A stretch of DNA of 64,000 nucleotides from Veillonella dispar (GTDB taxonomy: Bacteria; Bacillota; Negativicutes; Veillonellales; Veillonellaceae), in assembly GCF_900637515.1 (NCBI RefSeq), contig NZ_LR134375.1, forward strand, positions 951,952 through 1,015,951. The letters run 5' to 3'. The notes under the pieces were generated by a model. The model did no database searches, had not been told where the DNA came from, and worked only from the letters and a program-made list of their open reading frames with translations. This document shows, in pieces, positions 35,513 through 46,716 of this stretch; position 1 is the first letter of the stretch; each line of letters opens with the position of its first letter. The position numbers and the translations under genes are program-made.

Positions 35513-36172
35513 ATGGGTACTGACACAGACAAACTAACGACTAGAGATATTGTCAATGCTTTTTATAATAGGTATAGAATACCTAATGAACGAGATAGTA
35601 TTAATATAGTCGATAGTTTAGGTATACATAATAATGACATTTTTCATCCTAACAGACGATTATCGGTTTGGTTTAGCTTTGGTGAACAGTTATATTTATC
35701 GGAAGAAGTATATGGGTATTCACCAGAAAAAATATATAGAGGCTGTTTAAAAGCGATTAGTGAAGATATAGATTCAGAATCGCAACATCAATATTTAGTA
35801 TTTAGTGTAATTATTCCTTTAGATAAAGCGTTAACTAAAGGCTTCTATGTCAGCCTAGGTGAAGCTTTTACATTACAGAGTTTTTGTAATGACCGTTATT
35901 TGTTCAATACTACAAAGTTAGGCATAAGTAGAGACGATACTCAATATAACTACGAGTACTTAGAGGATAATATGTATTTTGGAAATCAGCGGGTTTTTAT
36001 AGCCAGAGCTGTATTTGTTTTTAATCCTGACAATCCTATACTTCAACAATCGGCTAATGATGAGTTGTTTGAAGACATTATAACTATTAGCGAGGAACTA
36101 CGGGAATTATACGCACATGAACTCATCGAGCAAGCATATCGTTTCGGCTGTCTTGATCTTATTACTATATAA
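35513..36172 (+). CDS. Unrecognised right-end prophage gene (moron candidate)
   Basis: A 219-residue soluble protein with an excellent AGGAGGGT ribosome site four bases before ATG. It stands alone after the late terminator and before attR, the position where lysogenic cargo genes usually sit. Its DNA is more AT-rich and its codons (ATA, AGA, TTA) differ from the head genes. Mixed alpha/beta with RRLSVWFSFGEQLYLSEEV and RELYAHELIEQAYRFG; no family, signal peptide or membrane helix seen. Possible roles are superinfection exclusion or other defence, but nothing in the sequence proves that. Confidence 0.75.
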   Translation: MGTDTDKLTTRDIVNAFYNRYRIPNERDSINIVDSLGIHNNDIFHPNRRLSVWFSFGEQLYLSEEVYGYSPEKIYRGCLKAISEDIDSESQHQYLVFSVIIPLDKALTKGFYVSLGEAFTLQSFCNDRYLFNTTKLGISRDDTQYNYEYLEDNMYFGNQRVFIARAVFVFNPDNPILQQSANDELFEDIITISEELRELYAHELIEQAYRFGCLDLITI

Positions 36173-36211
36173 TAGTATTTCACCACGCGTTTCACCATAA
36201 GTAGTACACAT

Positions 36212-36245
36212 CCTATTAATATAGATATATACTATATTAATAAGG
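36212..36245. repeat. Inverted repeat next to attR
   Basis: CCTATTAATATAG (36212-36224) and CTATATTAATAAGG (36232-36245) pair over 13 bp with one bulge. It could terminate the gene at 35513 or be an integrase arm site. Confidence 0.55.
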
Positions 36246-36252
36246 CGTAGTA

Positions 36253-36267
36253 CCCTCATCTCCACCA
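36253..36267 (+). other. attR candidate: tmRNA-like 3' end
   Basis: CCCTCATCTCCACCA ends in CTCCACCA, the typical acceptor end of tmRNA (ssrA), but no T-arm or other tmRNA body lies upstream. A transcription terminator starts 13 bp later. The simplest reading is that the phage integrated into the 3' end of ssrA and this is the duplicated core; the intact gene would lie left of the window, next to the integrase. Confidence 0.6.
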
Positions 36268-36279
36268 TATTGAATATAT

Positions 36280-36332
36280 ATGCTAGTAGTATAGAATGCT
36301 AAATAATGGTTCTATGCTTCTAGCATTTTTTT
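36280..36332 (+). terminator. Host terminator originally of the att gene
   Basis: ATGCTAG..TATAGAA (36280-36296) pairs with TTCTAT..CTAGCAT (36310-36326) around a 13-nt loop, followed by TTTTTT. It lies directly after the tmRNA-like end, as expected for the displaced terminator of that RNA gene. Confidence 0.75.
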
Positions 36333-36446
36333 GTACACAAAAAAATATAAAAGTCAATAATTTTTATCGGTTTGATTGTGCACAATGAATATGAATTAAA
36401 TCAGATTTTATCTATGTTTTATAAAGGTGGAAGGGTATCGAAAAAA

Positions 36447-36475
36447 TTGACTTTGTCTATAGAATCCTGTAAAAT
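36447..36475 (+). promoter_or_regulatory. Promoter of the RND efflux operon
   Basis: TTGACT (36447-36452), 17-bp spacer, TAAAAT (36470-36475), about 65 bp before the adaptor gene. It lies outside the prophage, so integration leaves the operon its own promoter. Confidence 0.7.
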
Positions 36476-36539
36476 ATATAAAGATATTTATGTAATTATG
36501 ACACATAGATGATTAGTTTCGTGTAAAGGAGTACAGATA

Positions 36540-37667
36540 ATGAAGTTCCGTTATTCCCGTATGTTAGCGGCTCTCGTTGTATCCGCTGTAATGGTTGCTG
36601 GTTGTGGCAGTAATCAACAGCAAGCAGGCGACGTGAGTGTCAATGCATACAAAATTACTGCAAGTGATGCACAGGTAAACCAAACCTATGCTGGTACAGT
36701 AGTTGCAGAAAACTCTGTAGCTGTACATGCTCGTGTAACCGGTTACGTAGTTGAAAAATATGTTAAAGGCGGGGAGCAAGTTGTTGCTGGCCAGCCATTA
36801 TATCGTATCGATTCTCGTCAATACGAAGCTACTCTTGCTAATGCAGAAGCACAAGCTGCTCAAGCTAATGCAAACTATAAAAATGCTGAAGTAGACCTTA
36901 ATCGTTATGAAACATTAGCTCAACAAGATGCTATTGCGCAACAACGTGTAGATACACAACGAAGTACTGTAGAACAAGCTAAGGCAGCTTATGAAGCATA
37001 CGAAGCATCCGTAAAAATTGCTCAAGATAACTATGGCGATACAATGGTATATGCACCATATTCTGGTACATTACGTATGGATGATATCGATATGGGTACA
37101 TTTGTACAAGCAGGTTCTACAACATTAGTAACCATTGATTCTATCGATCCAATCTTTGTTGAATTTAGTATGACAGAGCAAGAATATCTTGACTTCATGA
37201 AAAATCCAACTGGCGATGATTCCAATGGTCCAAATATTCAATTAAAACTTGCTGATGGCGAAACGTATAATCAACCGGGTTCTATTGTTCAAGCAGCAAA
37301 AAGTCTTGATCAATCAACAGGTAAGCTTGTGTTGAAAGCATCTTTCCCAAATCCTGATCACTTGTTATTGCCAAATATGTTTGCTACAGTAATTTCTCCT
37401 GGTCAAAAAATTAAAAATGCTATTCTTGTTCCTAGTCGCGCTATTCTTCAAATCATGGATAAAAACTTTATCTTTGTTGTAAATGCTGATGGTGTAGTAG
37501 AACAAAAAAGTGTTGAAGTTGGCGGTACAAGTGGTAGCGATACAATTATTAAAGCAGGTTTAGCGCCTGGAGACACAATCATCGTTGATGGCTTAACTAA
37601 GGTTAAAAACGGTGCGAAAGTAAATGCAAAATTACTTTCCAAAGAACAATTAAAAGCTACAAAATAG
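36540..37667 (+). CDS. RND efflux periplasmic adaptor lipoprotein
   Basis: A 375-residue MexA/AcrA-type protein with AAAGGAG upstream. The N terminus is a lipoprotein signal with lipobox VAGC (Cys about 22). Beta-lipoyl halves flank an alpha hairpin (about 95-160, rich in AQAAQANANYKNAEVDL), followed by beta-barrel and membrane-proximal parts (TKVKNGAKVNAKLL). It joins the inner-membrane pump at 37682 to an outer-membrane channel. No TolC-like gene is adjacent, so a channel encoded elsewhere is presumably shared. Confidence 0.93.
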   Translation: MKFRYSRMLAALVVSAVMVAGCGSNQQQAGDVSVNAYKITASDAQVNQTYAGTVVAENSVAVHARVTGYVVEKYVKGGEQVVAGQPLYRIDSRQYEATLANAEAQAAQANANYKNAEVDLNRYETLAQQDAIAQQRVDTQRSTVEQAKAAYEAYEASVKIAQDNYGDTMVYAPYSGTLRMDDIDMGTFVQAGSTTLVTIDSIDPIFVEFSMTEQEYLDFMKNPTGDDSNGPNIQLKLADGETYNQPGSIVQAAKSLDQSTGKLVLKASFPNPDHLLLPNMFATVISPGQKIKNAILVPSRAILQIMDKNFIFVVNADGVVEQKSVEVGGTSGSDTIIKAGLAPGDTIIVDGLTKVKNGAKVNAKLLSKEQLKATK

Positions 37668-37681
37668 AAGGGGGCTAGATC

Positions 37682-40600
37682 GTGTCGAAATTCTTTATTA
37701 ATCGACCTATCTTTGCCATCGTAATAGCCATCGTTATTACTTTGGTAGGTCTCATTTCTATGATGAACCTTCCGATAGCTCGATATCCACAAATTTCTCC
37801 TCCTACAGTAAGTGTTAACACAGCCTATACAGGTGCAACGGCTCAAGTTGTTAATGATACGGTAGCCAGTGTTATTGAAACACAAATCGTAGGCGTACAA
37901 GATATGGACTATATGACATCTAGTAGCTCTAGTAATGGTAGCTACTCTTTGACTGTTCAGTTCAATCAAGGCACAGATGCCGATATGGATACGGTTAATA
38001 CACAAAACCGTGTACAAGCAGCACTTGCTCAATTACCTGCAGAGGTACAAGCAGTTGGTGTTACAACTACTAAATCTTCTGGTGATATGGCTATGGTATT
38101 CTCCTTGAACTCACCTGATGGTACTTATGATTCTACATTCTTAAAGAACTATGGTACCAACTATATGATGGATGCTATTAAATCTATTAAGGGTGTCGGT
38201 TCTGTGCGAGAGTTCGGTTCCGACTATGCTATGCGCATTTGGTTAGATCCAGCGAAGATGCAAAATCTAGGTGTTACTATTTCTGAAGTAACCGCAGCTA
38301 TTAAGGGACAAAACTTACAGGCTGCAGCAGGTACAGTTGGTCAAAATCCTACTAATGGGGAACAAGCATTTCAATATCCTATCAAAATTGAAGGTCGTCT
38401 TGTGACACCTGAACAATTTGGTAACATTGCTATTAAAAGCTCTAATGGTAAGGTATTGCATCTAAAAGATGTTGCTCGCATTCAAATTGGTGCTAAAGGA
38501 TATGACCTTATTGCTAAGTCCGCGCATAAAGAGGTAGCAGGCTTCGCTATTTCCTTGCAAAATGATGCTAATGCATTAGAAACTATTGCGAATGTTAAGA
38601 AGGTACTAGATGAACAATCTAAATCCTTCCCACCAGATATGCAATATAACGTAGTTGTAGATAATACTAAATTCGTAAGTGCATCTATCAATGAGGTAAA
38701 GCATACCTTTGTAGAAGCATTACTACTCGTTCTTTTTGTAGTATATGTATTCTTACAATCCTGGAGATCTACAATTATTCCTATGATTGCTGTTCCAGTA
38801 TCCTTGCTAGGTACATTTGGGGCTTTCGTATTACTTGATTTCTCTATCAATACGTTAACATTATTCGCCATGGTATTGGCTATCGGTCTCGTTGTTGACG
38901 ATGCTATCGTAGTAGTAGAAGCGGTAGAGTATGAATTAAAATATAATGGCTTACCTCCGAAAGAGGCGGCTATTAAAGCGATGGAAAATGTACAAGGCCC
39001 TGTAATTGGTATCGCCTTTGTATTGGTAGCTGTATTCGTACCAGTTGCCTTCATGGGTGGTATGACAGGTATTCTTTACAAACAGTTTGCATTAACAATC
39101 GCTGTATCTGTTGTTATTTCTGCGATTATCGCCCTTGTATTAACACCAGCACTATGTGCTACGATGTTAAAACCTCACACACCTAAAGAGCGTGAAGATT
39201 GGGTACATCGTCAGTTAAACAAATTCAATGCAGGCCTAGAACGTTTCAGTGATTGGTATGGTATCCAATTGGCTCGTTTAAGTCATCGTTTGAGCTTAAC
39301 TGTTATTGCATTGTTAATCTTTGCTGGTGGTACTGGTTTAGTATTCCACTTCTTACCAACATCCTTTGTACCTGCAGAGGATAGCGGTTATTATATGATT
39401 GCCGTTAATGAACCGCCAGGTGCTACATCTGAGCGTACGATGGCAACACTTGAAAAAATTGCTTCCTTCTTAGAAGGCAAAAATGATCCAGAAAAACCTA
39501 AAGATGAGCAATTATTCCAAGGGGTATTTACTGTAGCAGGCTTTGACATCTTAGGGAACGGTCAAAAATCTAGTGCAGGTGTAATCTTTGCCACTATGTC
39601 TGACTGGAAGTATCGTACTACACAAGCTACATCTATTAATGCAATGGTTGGTCAAACATTTGGTTTTGCTGCTCAAGGCGTACCAGAAGCAACTGTAGTT
39701 GCTTTGAATCCACCATCTATTCCTGGTTTAGGTGCTACTGGTGGTTTCAGTATGTATATCATTAATAAAGCTGGTGACAGCCCTCAAGTTATGGCGGAAC
39801 GTGCTAATGAATTCTTAGCAGAAGCTCGTAAGAGTCCAGCAATTCAATCTATTTACACTACATTTGATACATCTACACCATCCTTACAGTTTGATGTGAA
39901 TCGTGAAAAAGCGGCACAAGATGGTGTTGCTTTAGCTGATATTTTCACTACATTACAAGGTTTCTACGGTAGTATTCAAGTCAATGATTTTACCATGTAC
40001 GGTAAAAACTATAAGGTAGTAGTTCAAGCAGAAGATGCGTACCGCCAAAATGCAGATCAGCTTAATATGTTGGCTGTTAGAAATAGTAAGGGGCTTATGG
40101 TTCCTGTATCTAACTACATCACGAAGGAACAAACCGGTATGCCATCTAGTATTACACGTTTCGATAATGCTATGGCCGTACAAATCGGCGGTTCTCAAGC
40201 ACGTGGTTACTCCTCTGGTGATGCTATTAATGCATTGAAAGAGGCAGCAGCTAAAACTTTACCAGCTGGTTATACATATGACTGGGCAGGTCAATCTCGT
40301 GAAGAGTTGAAAGCTGGTTCTCAAACCATCATGATTCTTGGTTTAGGTCTAGTATTTGTATTCTTAATCTTGGCCGCCTTGTATGAATCTTGGAAGGTTC
40401 CATTTGCCGTATTGTTCTCCGTACCATCTGGTATGATTGGTGCTTCTTTAGTTCCATTCTTGTTGAACTTTACAGGTAGATATTCTTTAGCAAATGATAT
40501 TTACATGCAGATTGGCCTCTTAACCCTTGTTGGTTTGGCCGCAAAAAATGCGATTTTGATCATTGAGTATGCTAAGATTCGTGTTGACAAACGTGGCATG

Positions 40601-40864
40601 AACGTTGTTGATGCTGCTATCGAAGCTGCAAAAATTCGTTTGCGTCCAATCTTGATGACATCCTTTGCGTTCATCCTTGGTGTATTGCCATTGGCAGTAT
40701 CTACTGGTGCTGGTTCTGGTGCTCGTACATCCATGGGTATTACAGTAGTAGCAGGGATGACAACAGCAACATTGTTTGGTATCTTTATCATTCCAATGCT
40801 GTTCATCATCATTGAAACACTTGGACCTGGTTTGTTTACAAACCGCAAAAAAAATCACGACTAA
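37682..40864 (+). CDS. RND inner-membrane efflux transporter (AcrB/MexB, HAE1 family)
   Basis: A 1060-residue protein, the usual HAE1 size, starting at GTG after GGGGGC. Opening FFINRPIFAIVIAIVITLVG, two large periplasmic loops and twelve predicted membrane helices. The proton-relay pair DD lies in GLVVDDAIVVVEAVE at about 405-406, and YALTP-like conserved Gly/Pro motifs are present in both halves. It exports drugs, dyes or other amphiphiles using the proton gradient. In one operon with the adaptor. Substrate not predictable. Confidence 0.95.
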   Translation: MSKFFINRPIFAIVIAIVITLVGLISMMNLPIARYPQISPPTVSVNTAYTGATAQVVNDTVASVIETQIVGVQDMDYMTSSSSSNGSYSLTVQFNQGTDADMDTVNTQNRVQAALAQLPAEVQAVGVTTTKSSGDMAMVFSLNSPDGTYDSTFLKNYGTNYMMDAIKSIKGVGSVREFGSDYAMRIWLDPAKMQNLGVTISEVTAAIKGQNLQAAAGTVGQNPTNGEQAFQYPIKIEGRLVTPEQFGNIAIKSSNGKVLHLKDVARIQIGAKGYDLIAKSAHKEVAGFAISLQNDANALETIANVKKVLDEQSKSFPPDMQYNVVVDNTKFVSASINEVKHTFVEALLLVLFVVYVFLQSWRSTIIPMIAVPVSLLGTFGAFVLLDFSINTLTLFAMVLAIGLVVDDAIVVVEAVEYELKYNGLPPKEAAIKAMENVQGPVIGIAFVLVAVFVPVAFMGGMTGILYKQFALTIAVSVVISAIIALVLTPALCATMLKPHTPKEREDWVHRQLNKFNAGLERFSDWYGIQLARLSHRLSLTVIALLIFAGGTGLVFHFLPTSFVPAEDSGYYMIAVNEPPGATSERTMATLEKIASFLEGKNDPEKPKDEQLFQGVFTVAGFDILGNGQKSSAGVIFATMSDWKYRTTQATSINAMVGQTFGFAAQGVPEATVVALNPPSIPGLGATGGFSMYIINKAGDSPQVMAERANEFLAEARKSPAIQSIYTTFDTSTPSLQFDVNREKAAQDGVALADIFTTLQGFYGSIQVNDFTMYGKNYKVVVQAEDAYRQNADQLNMLAVRNSKGLMVPVSNYITKEQTGMPSSITRFDNAMAVQIGGSQARGYSSGDAINALKEAAAKTLPAGYTYDWAGQSREELKAGSQTIMILGLGLVFVFLILAALYESWKVPFAVLFSVPSGMIGASLVPFLLNFTGRYSLANDIYMQIGLLTLVGLAAKNAILIIEYAKIRVDKRGMNVVDAAIEAAKIRLRPILMTSFAFILGVLPLAVSTGAGSGARTSMGITVVAGMTTATLFGIFIIPMLFIIIETLGPGLFTNRKKNHD

Positions 40865-40898
40865 TCATTTACATTAGATAATTTTGTAGAATGACAAA

Positions 40899-40933
40899 AA
40901 CACGTCACTACTTAGTAGTGGCGTGTTTTTTTA
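40899..40933 (+). terminator. Terminator of the efflux operon
   Basis: AACACGTCACTAC and GTAGTGGCGTGTT form a 13-bp stem (one mismatch pair) with loop TTA, followed by TTTTTT. Confidence 0.88.
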
Positions 40934-41019
40934 TATAATTTATGATATAATAATATAGTTAAAAATCAGATTGACGTAAGTCGATATTAAGTGTGAAATT
41001 TATATAAAAGAGGTATATT

Positions 41020-41961
41020 ATGAGTGATGTAAAAACATATGTAGCAGGTCATAAAAGCCCTGATACAGATTCTATTTGTTCTGCTATTTCCTTTGCTAAT
41101 TTCTTAACACAAATGGGTACACCAGCTACTCCAGTATGTGCAGGTGAAGCAAATAAAGAAACAACATATGTATTGAATCATTTTGGTTTTGAACACCCTC
41201 AAATCGTTAAGAATTGGGAAGAATTCGCTCCAGAAGGCGGCAACTTGTACTTAACTGACCACAACGAATCTAAACAAATCATTGATGGTTACAAATCTAT
41301 GAATATGTGCGGCGTTGTGGATCATCACCGCATTGGTGATTTCGAAACTGATGGTCCTGTATTTATGCGTTTAGAACCAGTAGGTTGCTCCAATACAATC
41401 ATTACTAAATTGTACATGGAAAACAATCAAGAAATCCCTAAAGCTATTGCAGGCTTGATGTTGTCCGCTATCATTTCTGATACTGTTTTATTCCGTTCTC
41501 CAACATGTACTGAAACAGATAAAGAAATGGCTCATAAATTGGCAGAAATCGCTGGTGTAGATATCGAGTCCTATGGCCTTGATATGTTAAAAGCTGGTGC
41601 AGATATTTCTGATTTGACTAATGACGATATCGTTCGTACAGATATGAAGGAATTCTCCGAAGCAGGTAAAACAATTTCTATCGGTCAAATTTCTGTTATG
41701 GATACTACAGACGTATTGGCTAAACAAGGTGAATTAGTAAAAGCGTTAGAAGCTCTTCGCAGTGCTAACAACTACGATGCATCTTACATCATGATTACAA
41801 ATATTCTTGATGAAAGCACTACATTATTATTCAGTGGTGATGTGGAAGCAGTAGTAACAAAAGCATTTGAAAAAGAAGTTAAAGACAATGGCGTATTCTT
41901 GCCAAATACTATGTCTCGTAAAAAACAAATCGTACCACCAATTCTTGGTGCTATGAAATAG
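41020..41961 (+). CDS. ppaC: Manganese-dependent inorganic pyrophosphatase (family II)
   Basis: A 313-residue cytosolic enzyme hydrolysing pyrophosphate to phosphate. The DHH-type metal site is visible: H11, D15 and D17 in VAGHKSPDTDSI and VVDHHRIGD at about 99-107. The C-terminal substrate motif SRKKQIVPP is at about 299-307. Length is standard for family II without CBS domains. Single gene between two terminators, with GAGGTATA upstream. Confidence 0.96.
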   Translation: MSDVKTYVAGHKSPDTDSICSAISFANFLTQMGTPATPVCAGEANKETTYVLNHFGFEHPQIVKNWEEFAPEGGNLYLTDHNESKQIIDGYKSMNMCGVVDHHRIGDFETDGPVFMRLEPVGCSNTIITKLYMENNQEIPKAIAGLMLSAIISDTVLFRSPTCTETDKEMAHKLAEIAGVDIESYGLDMLKAGADISDLTNDDIVRTDMKEFSEAGKTISIGQISVMDTTDVLAKQGELVKALEALRSANNYDASYIMITNILDESTTLLFSGDVEAVVTKAFEKEVKDNGVFLPNTMSRKKQIVPPILGAMK

Positions 41962-41982
41962 TATAGTAGTATACAAAGGGAA

Positions 41983-42012
41983 AAGAACGTTGCTTGCAAC
42001 GTTCTTCTTCTC
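41983..42012 (+). terminator. Terminator after ppaC
   Basis: AAGAACGTTGC (41983-41993) and GCAACGTTCTT (41996-42006) with a 2-nt centre, then CTTCTCT. Stem very strong, T run short. Confidence 0.8.
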
Positions 42013-42065
42013 TATTTATATGATTATCAAATTATAGTATATGTAAGGGCGATAGGGGTGTTCCG

Positions 42066-44255
42066 ATGAATTCATTACTAACAGGTTTAAATAAAGAGCA
42101 ACAACAAGCCGTTCAACATACGGAAGGCCCTTTATTGATTTTAGCCGGTGCCGGATCTGGTAAAACAAAGGTTTTAACTGTTCGTATTGCACATTTATTA
42201 GCTCAAGGTGTTAATCCTTATGAAATTTTAGCTATTACCTTTACCAATAAAGCGGCTAAAGAGATGAAAAGTCGTGTAGAAGGTCTTGTAGGGGATGTAG
42301 CCAATCGTATTTGGCTCAGCACATTCCATAGCTTTTGTGCGAAATTCTTGCGCTTTGAATTAGATAACTTCTTGGGTTATAACAGTAATTTTACAATCTA
42401 TGATACATCTGACTCTCAAGCCGTTATTAAGGCGGCGTTGAAAGCACTAAACTTGGACGATAAATACTATCCCGTTGGTGCTATGATAGCAGCTATTTCA
42501 GATGCAAAGAATAAATTACTCTTTGCTTCTGATTTTAGAAAACAAGCGAGAGACTTTTACCAACAAAAGGTTGCTGATGTATATGAGTATTATGAACGTG
42601 AATTGCGTAAAAATAATGCCTTAGACTTTGATGATCTTTTATTGGTGGCAGTAAAATTATTGCAATCTAATGAAGCTGTACTAGATAAATATAGCAAGCG
42701 TTTTCGCTATGTCATGATCGACGAATATCAAGATACGAACCATGCTCAATATTTATTAGCTAAATTATTAGCCTCTCATTGGAAAAATATTGCTGTTGTA
42801 GGTGATGCTGACCAAAGTATTTATGCTTGGCGTGGTGCAGATATTCAAAATATCTTGGACTTTGAAAAGGATTATCCTAACTGTACATCTATTAAACTAG
42901 AACAAAACTATCGTTCTACAAAAATTATCCTTGATGCAGCCAATGCAGTAATCGAAAATAACGAAGGACGACCTAAGAAAAATCTGTGGACAGACAAGAC
43001 AGAAGGCGCTAAAATCCAGCATTTTATAGCTCAATCTGAACATGAAGAAGCGGCTTTCATCGGCGATACAATAGCTAAAAAGCATGATATTCATGGCGTC
43101 CCATATGGAGATATGGCTATTCTATATCGTACAAATGCTCAGTCTCGTGTGCTTGAAGAGGCACTTATCAAACGTGCTTTGCCATACACAATGGTGGGGG
43201 GCACGAAGTTCTACGATCGGAAAGAAATTAAAGATGTATTGGCTTACTTGCGCGTATTATATAATCCTTTCGATGATTTGAGCCTATTACGTATTATCAA
43301 TGTACCTAAGCGTAGTATTGGTGCTACTACAGTGGCAAAACTACAAGATTATGCACGTGCAAATGGCACATCCTTGTTTATGACATTAACACAGTTACAT
43401 CTGGTAGATACGATTAAAGGTAAGACAAAGGAAAAGTTAGAGGAGTTTGGTATCCTTATCTTTACTCTCGTAGCTGAAATGGAAGATAGAACTGTTCTTG
43501 ATATCTTAGAATCTATTTTAGATAGAACAGGTTACTTGGCACAATTAGAAGAAAGTACAGATCCACAAGATCAGGCTCGCGCTGAGAATATCGGTGAGCT
43601 TTTATCTGTAGCTAAAGACTTCCAAGATACAAATCCAACTGGTACAGTGGAGGACTTCTTGGAACAAGTAGCCCTTGTTAATGATGTTGATTCCTTCGAG
43701 CAAGAAGAGTCTAAAGTGACATTAATGACATTACATGCTGCCAAAGGTTTGGAGTTTCCAATTGTATTCTTAGGAGGATTGGAGGAAGGTTTATTCCCTC
43801 ATAGCCGCACCTTGATGAACCCTGAGGAAATCGAAGAGGAACGTCGTCTTGCCTATGTAGGTATTACTCGTGCTGAAAAGGAATTATATATTTCTAATGC
43901 CACTACGCGCACCGTATTTGGACGCACTAGCAGCTATTTACCATCTCGCTTTATCGACGAAATTCCTGAAGAGTTAGTAGATGGTTTGCGTGCTAAGCGT
44001 AAAGTACCTGATGATATTAAGCGTCATGTGCCGCAACATATGAGTGTCACAAGCCGACCTGTTACGAAGCCAATTGTTCGCAATGAAGTAATTGCTGATT
44101 GGAAGATTGGTGATACAGCCATTCATAGTAAGTGGGGCAATGGTAAGGTTATCAATGTTGCTGGTGAAGGGGCTGGTATGAAGCTAACTATTGAATTCCC
44201 CACACAAGGTGTACGTGTGGTCATGGCTAAATTTGCACCGGTTAAAAAGGGATAA
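42066..44255 (+). CDS. pcrA: ATP-dependent DNA helicase PcrA/UvrD
   Basis: A 729-residue superfamily 1A helicase. Q motif and Walker A LAGAGSGKTK at about 26-35, MIDEYQDTNHAQY (motif II), GDADQSIYAWRGAD (motif III), TLMTLHAAKGLEFPIVFLGG (motif V) and RRLAYVGITRAEKELYI (motif VI). The C terminus has a small Tudor-like part (WKIGDTAIHSKWGNGKV) that contacts RNA polymerase in PcrA. Works in repair, plasmid replication and removal of stalled polymerase. In front of ligA, as in many Firmicutes. Confidence 0.96.
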   Translation: MNSLLTGLNKEQQQAVQHTEGPLLILAGAGSGKTKVLTVRIAHLLAQGVNPYEILAITFTNKAAKEMKSRVEGLVGDVANRIWLSTFHSFCAKFLRFELDNFLGYNSNFTIYDTSDSQAVIKAALKALNLDDKYYPVGAMIAAISDAKNKLLFASDFRKQARDFYQQKVADVYEYYERELRKNNALDFDDLLLVAVKLLQSNEAVLDKYSKRFRYVMIDEYQDTNHAQYLLAKLLASHWKNIAVVGDADQSIYAWRGADIQNILDFEKDYPNCTSIKLEQNYRSTKIILDAANAVIENNEGRPKKNLWTDKTEGAKIQHFIAQSEHEEAAFIGDTIAKKHDIHGVPYGDMAILYRTNAQSRVLEEALIKRALPYTMVGGTKFYDRKEIKDVLAYLRVLYNPFDDLSLLRIINVPKRSIGATTVAKLQDYARANGTSLFMTLTQLHLVDTIKGKTKEKLEEFGILIFTLVAEMEDRTVLDILESILDRTGYLAQLEESTDPQDQARAENIGELLSVAKDFQDTNPTGTVEDFLEQVALVNDVDSFEQEESKVTLMTLHAAKGLEFPIVFLGGLEEGLFPHSRTLMNPEEIEEERRLAYVGITRAEKELYISNATTRTVFGRTSSYLPSRFIDEIPEELVDGLRAKRKVPDDIKRHVPQHMSVTSRPVTKPIVRNEVIADWKIGDTAIHSKWGNGKVINVAGEGAGMKLTIEFPTQGVRVVMAKFAPVKKG

Positions 44256-44324
44256 AACTTATGTATAGCAGTTAACCTCTTTACCTTGCTTGTATGGAAC
44301 GTATAGATTGTTACTGCATAGTAA

Positions 44325-46340
<2,016 letters not shown>

Positions 46341-46414
46341 ACATACATTCTACAATATTTTGAAAATATATATTATTTGCTTTATAATTAGTAATTATGA
46401 AAGGATGTGTCTCG

Positions 46415-46705
46415 ATGAAAATCAGCCAAGAGGAAATTAAAAAAATCGCCTTACTTTCACGCTTGGAAGTTAAGGAAGAACATATGGCACATGTAGAAAA
46501 AGAGTTGTCCGACATCTTGACTTATGTTGCTGAACTAGATGCATTAGAACTTGATGGTGTAGAGCCTATGGCTCATGCAGTACCATTGCACAATGTATTT
46601 AGAGAGGATGAAACAAAACCATCCCTCGATCATGATTTAGCTTTATCCAATGCTCCAGAAGCAGAGGATGGGTACTTTAAAGTACCTCGTGTTGTACAAG
46701 AATAG
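46415..46705 (+). CDS. gatC: Aspartyl/glutamyl-tRNA amidotransferase subunit C
   Basis: A 96-residue protein with the standard start KISQEEIKKIALLSRLEV and the middle LDTLELDGVEP-like segment (LDALELDGVEPMAH). The ATG at 46415 is preferred over 46397 because AAAGGA lies 10 bases upstream and the resulting length is normal for GatC. It wraps around GatA and stabilises it. First gene of gatCAB. Confidence 0.95.
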   Translation: MKISQEEIKKIALLSRLEVKEEHMAHVEKELSDILTYVAELDALELDGVEPMAHAVPLHNVFREDETKPSLDHDLALSNAPEAEDGYFKVPRVVQE

Positions 46706-46716
46706 GAGGTTTCGCT

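Larger units (their letters stand above)
1..36267. mobile_element. Contractile-tailed (PBSX-like) prophage, left end outside window
   Basis: An integrase, divergent repressor/excisionase switch, replication and regulatory genes, a full head-tail-baseplate-fibre-lysis block and a right-end att-like sequence lie in the usual prophage order. Sheath, tube and baseplate J/gp25-like genes mark a myovirus tail. The right boundary is placed at 36267, the end of a tmRNA-like 3' terminus followed by a terminator and then host efflux genes. The left att site must lie beyond base 1, because the integrase is cut by the window edge. All virion genes are uninterrupted, so the element may be functional; that is inference. 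Confidence 0.93.

Noticed and set aside
36181-36267. Complete tRNA or tmRNA gene at the right prophage end
   Set aside because: Only the last 15 nt fit; T-arm, anticodon arm and body are missing upstream.
37448-40858. Several minus-strand frames opposite the RND genes
   Set aside because: All lie opposite well-supported genes, lack ribosome sites and show codon-shadow composition.
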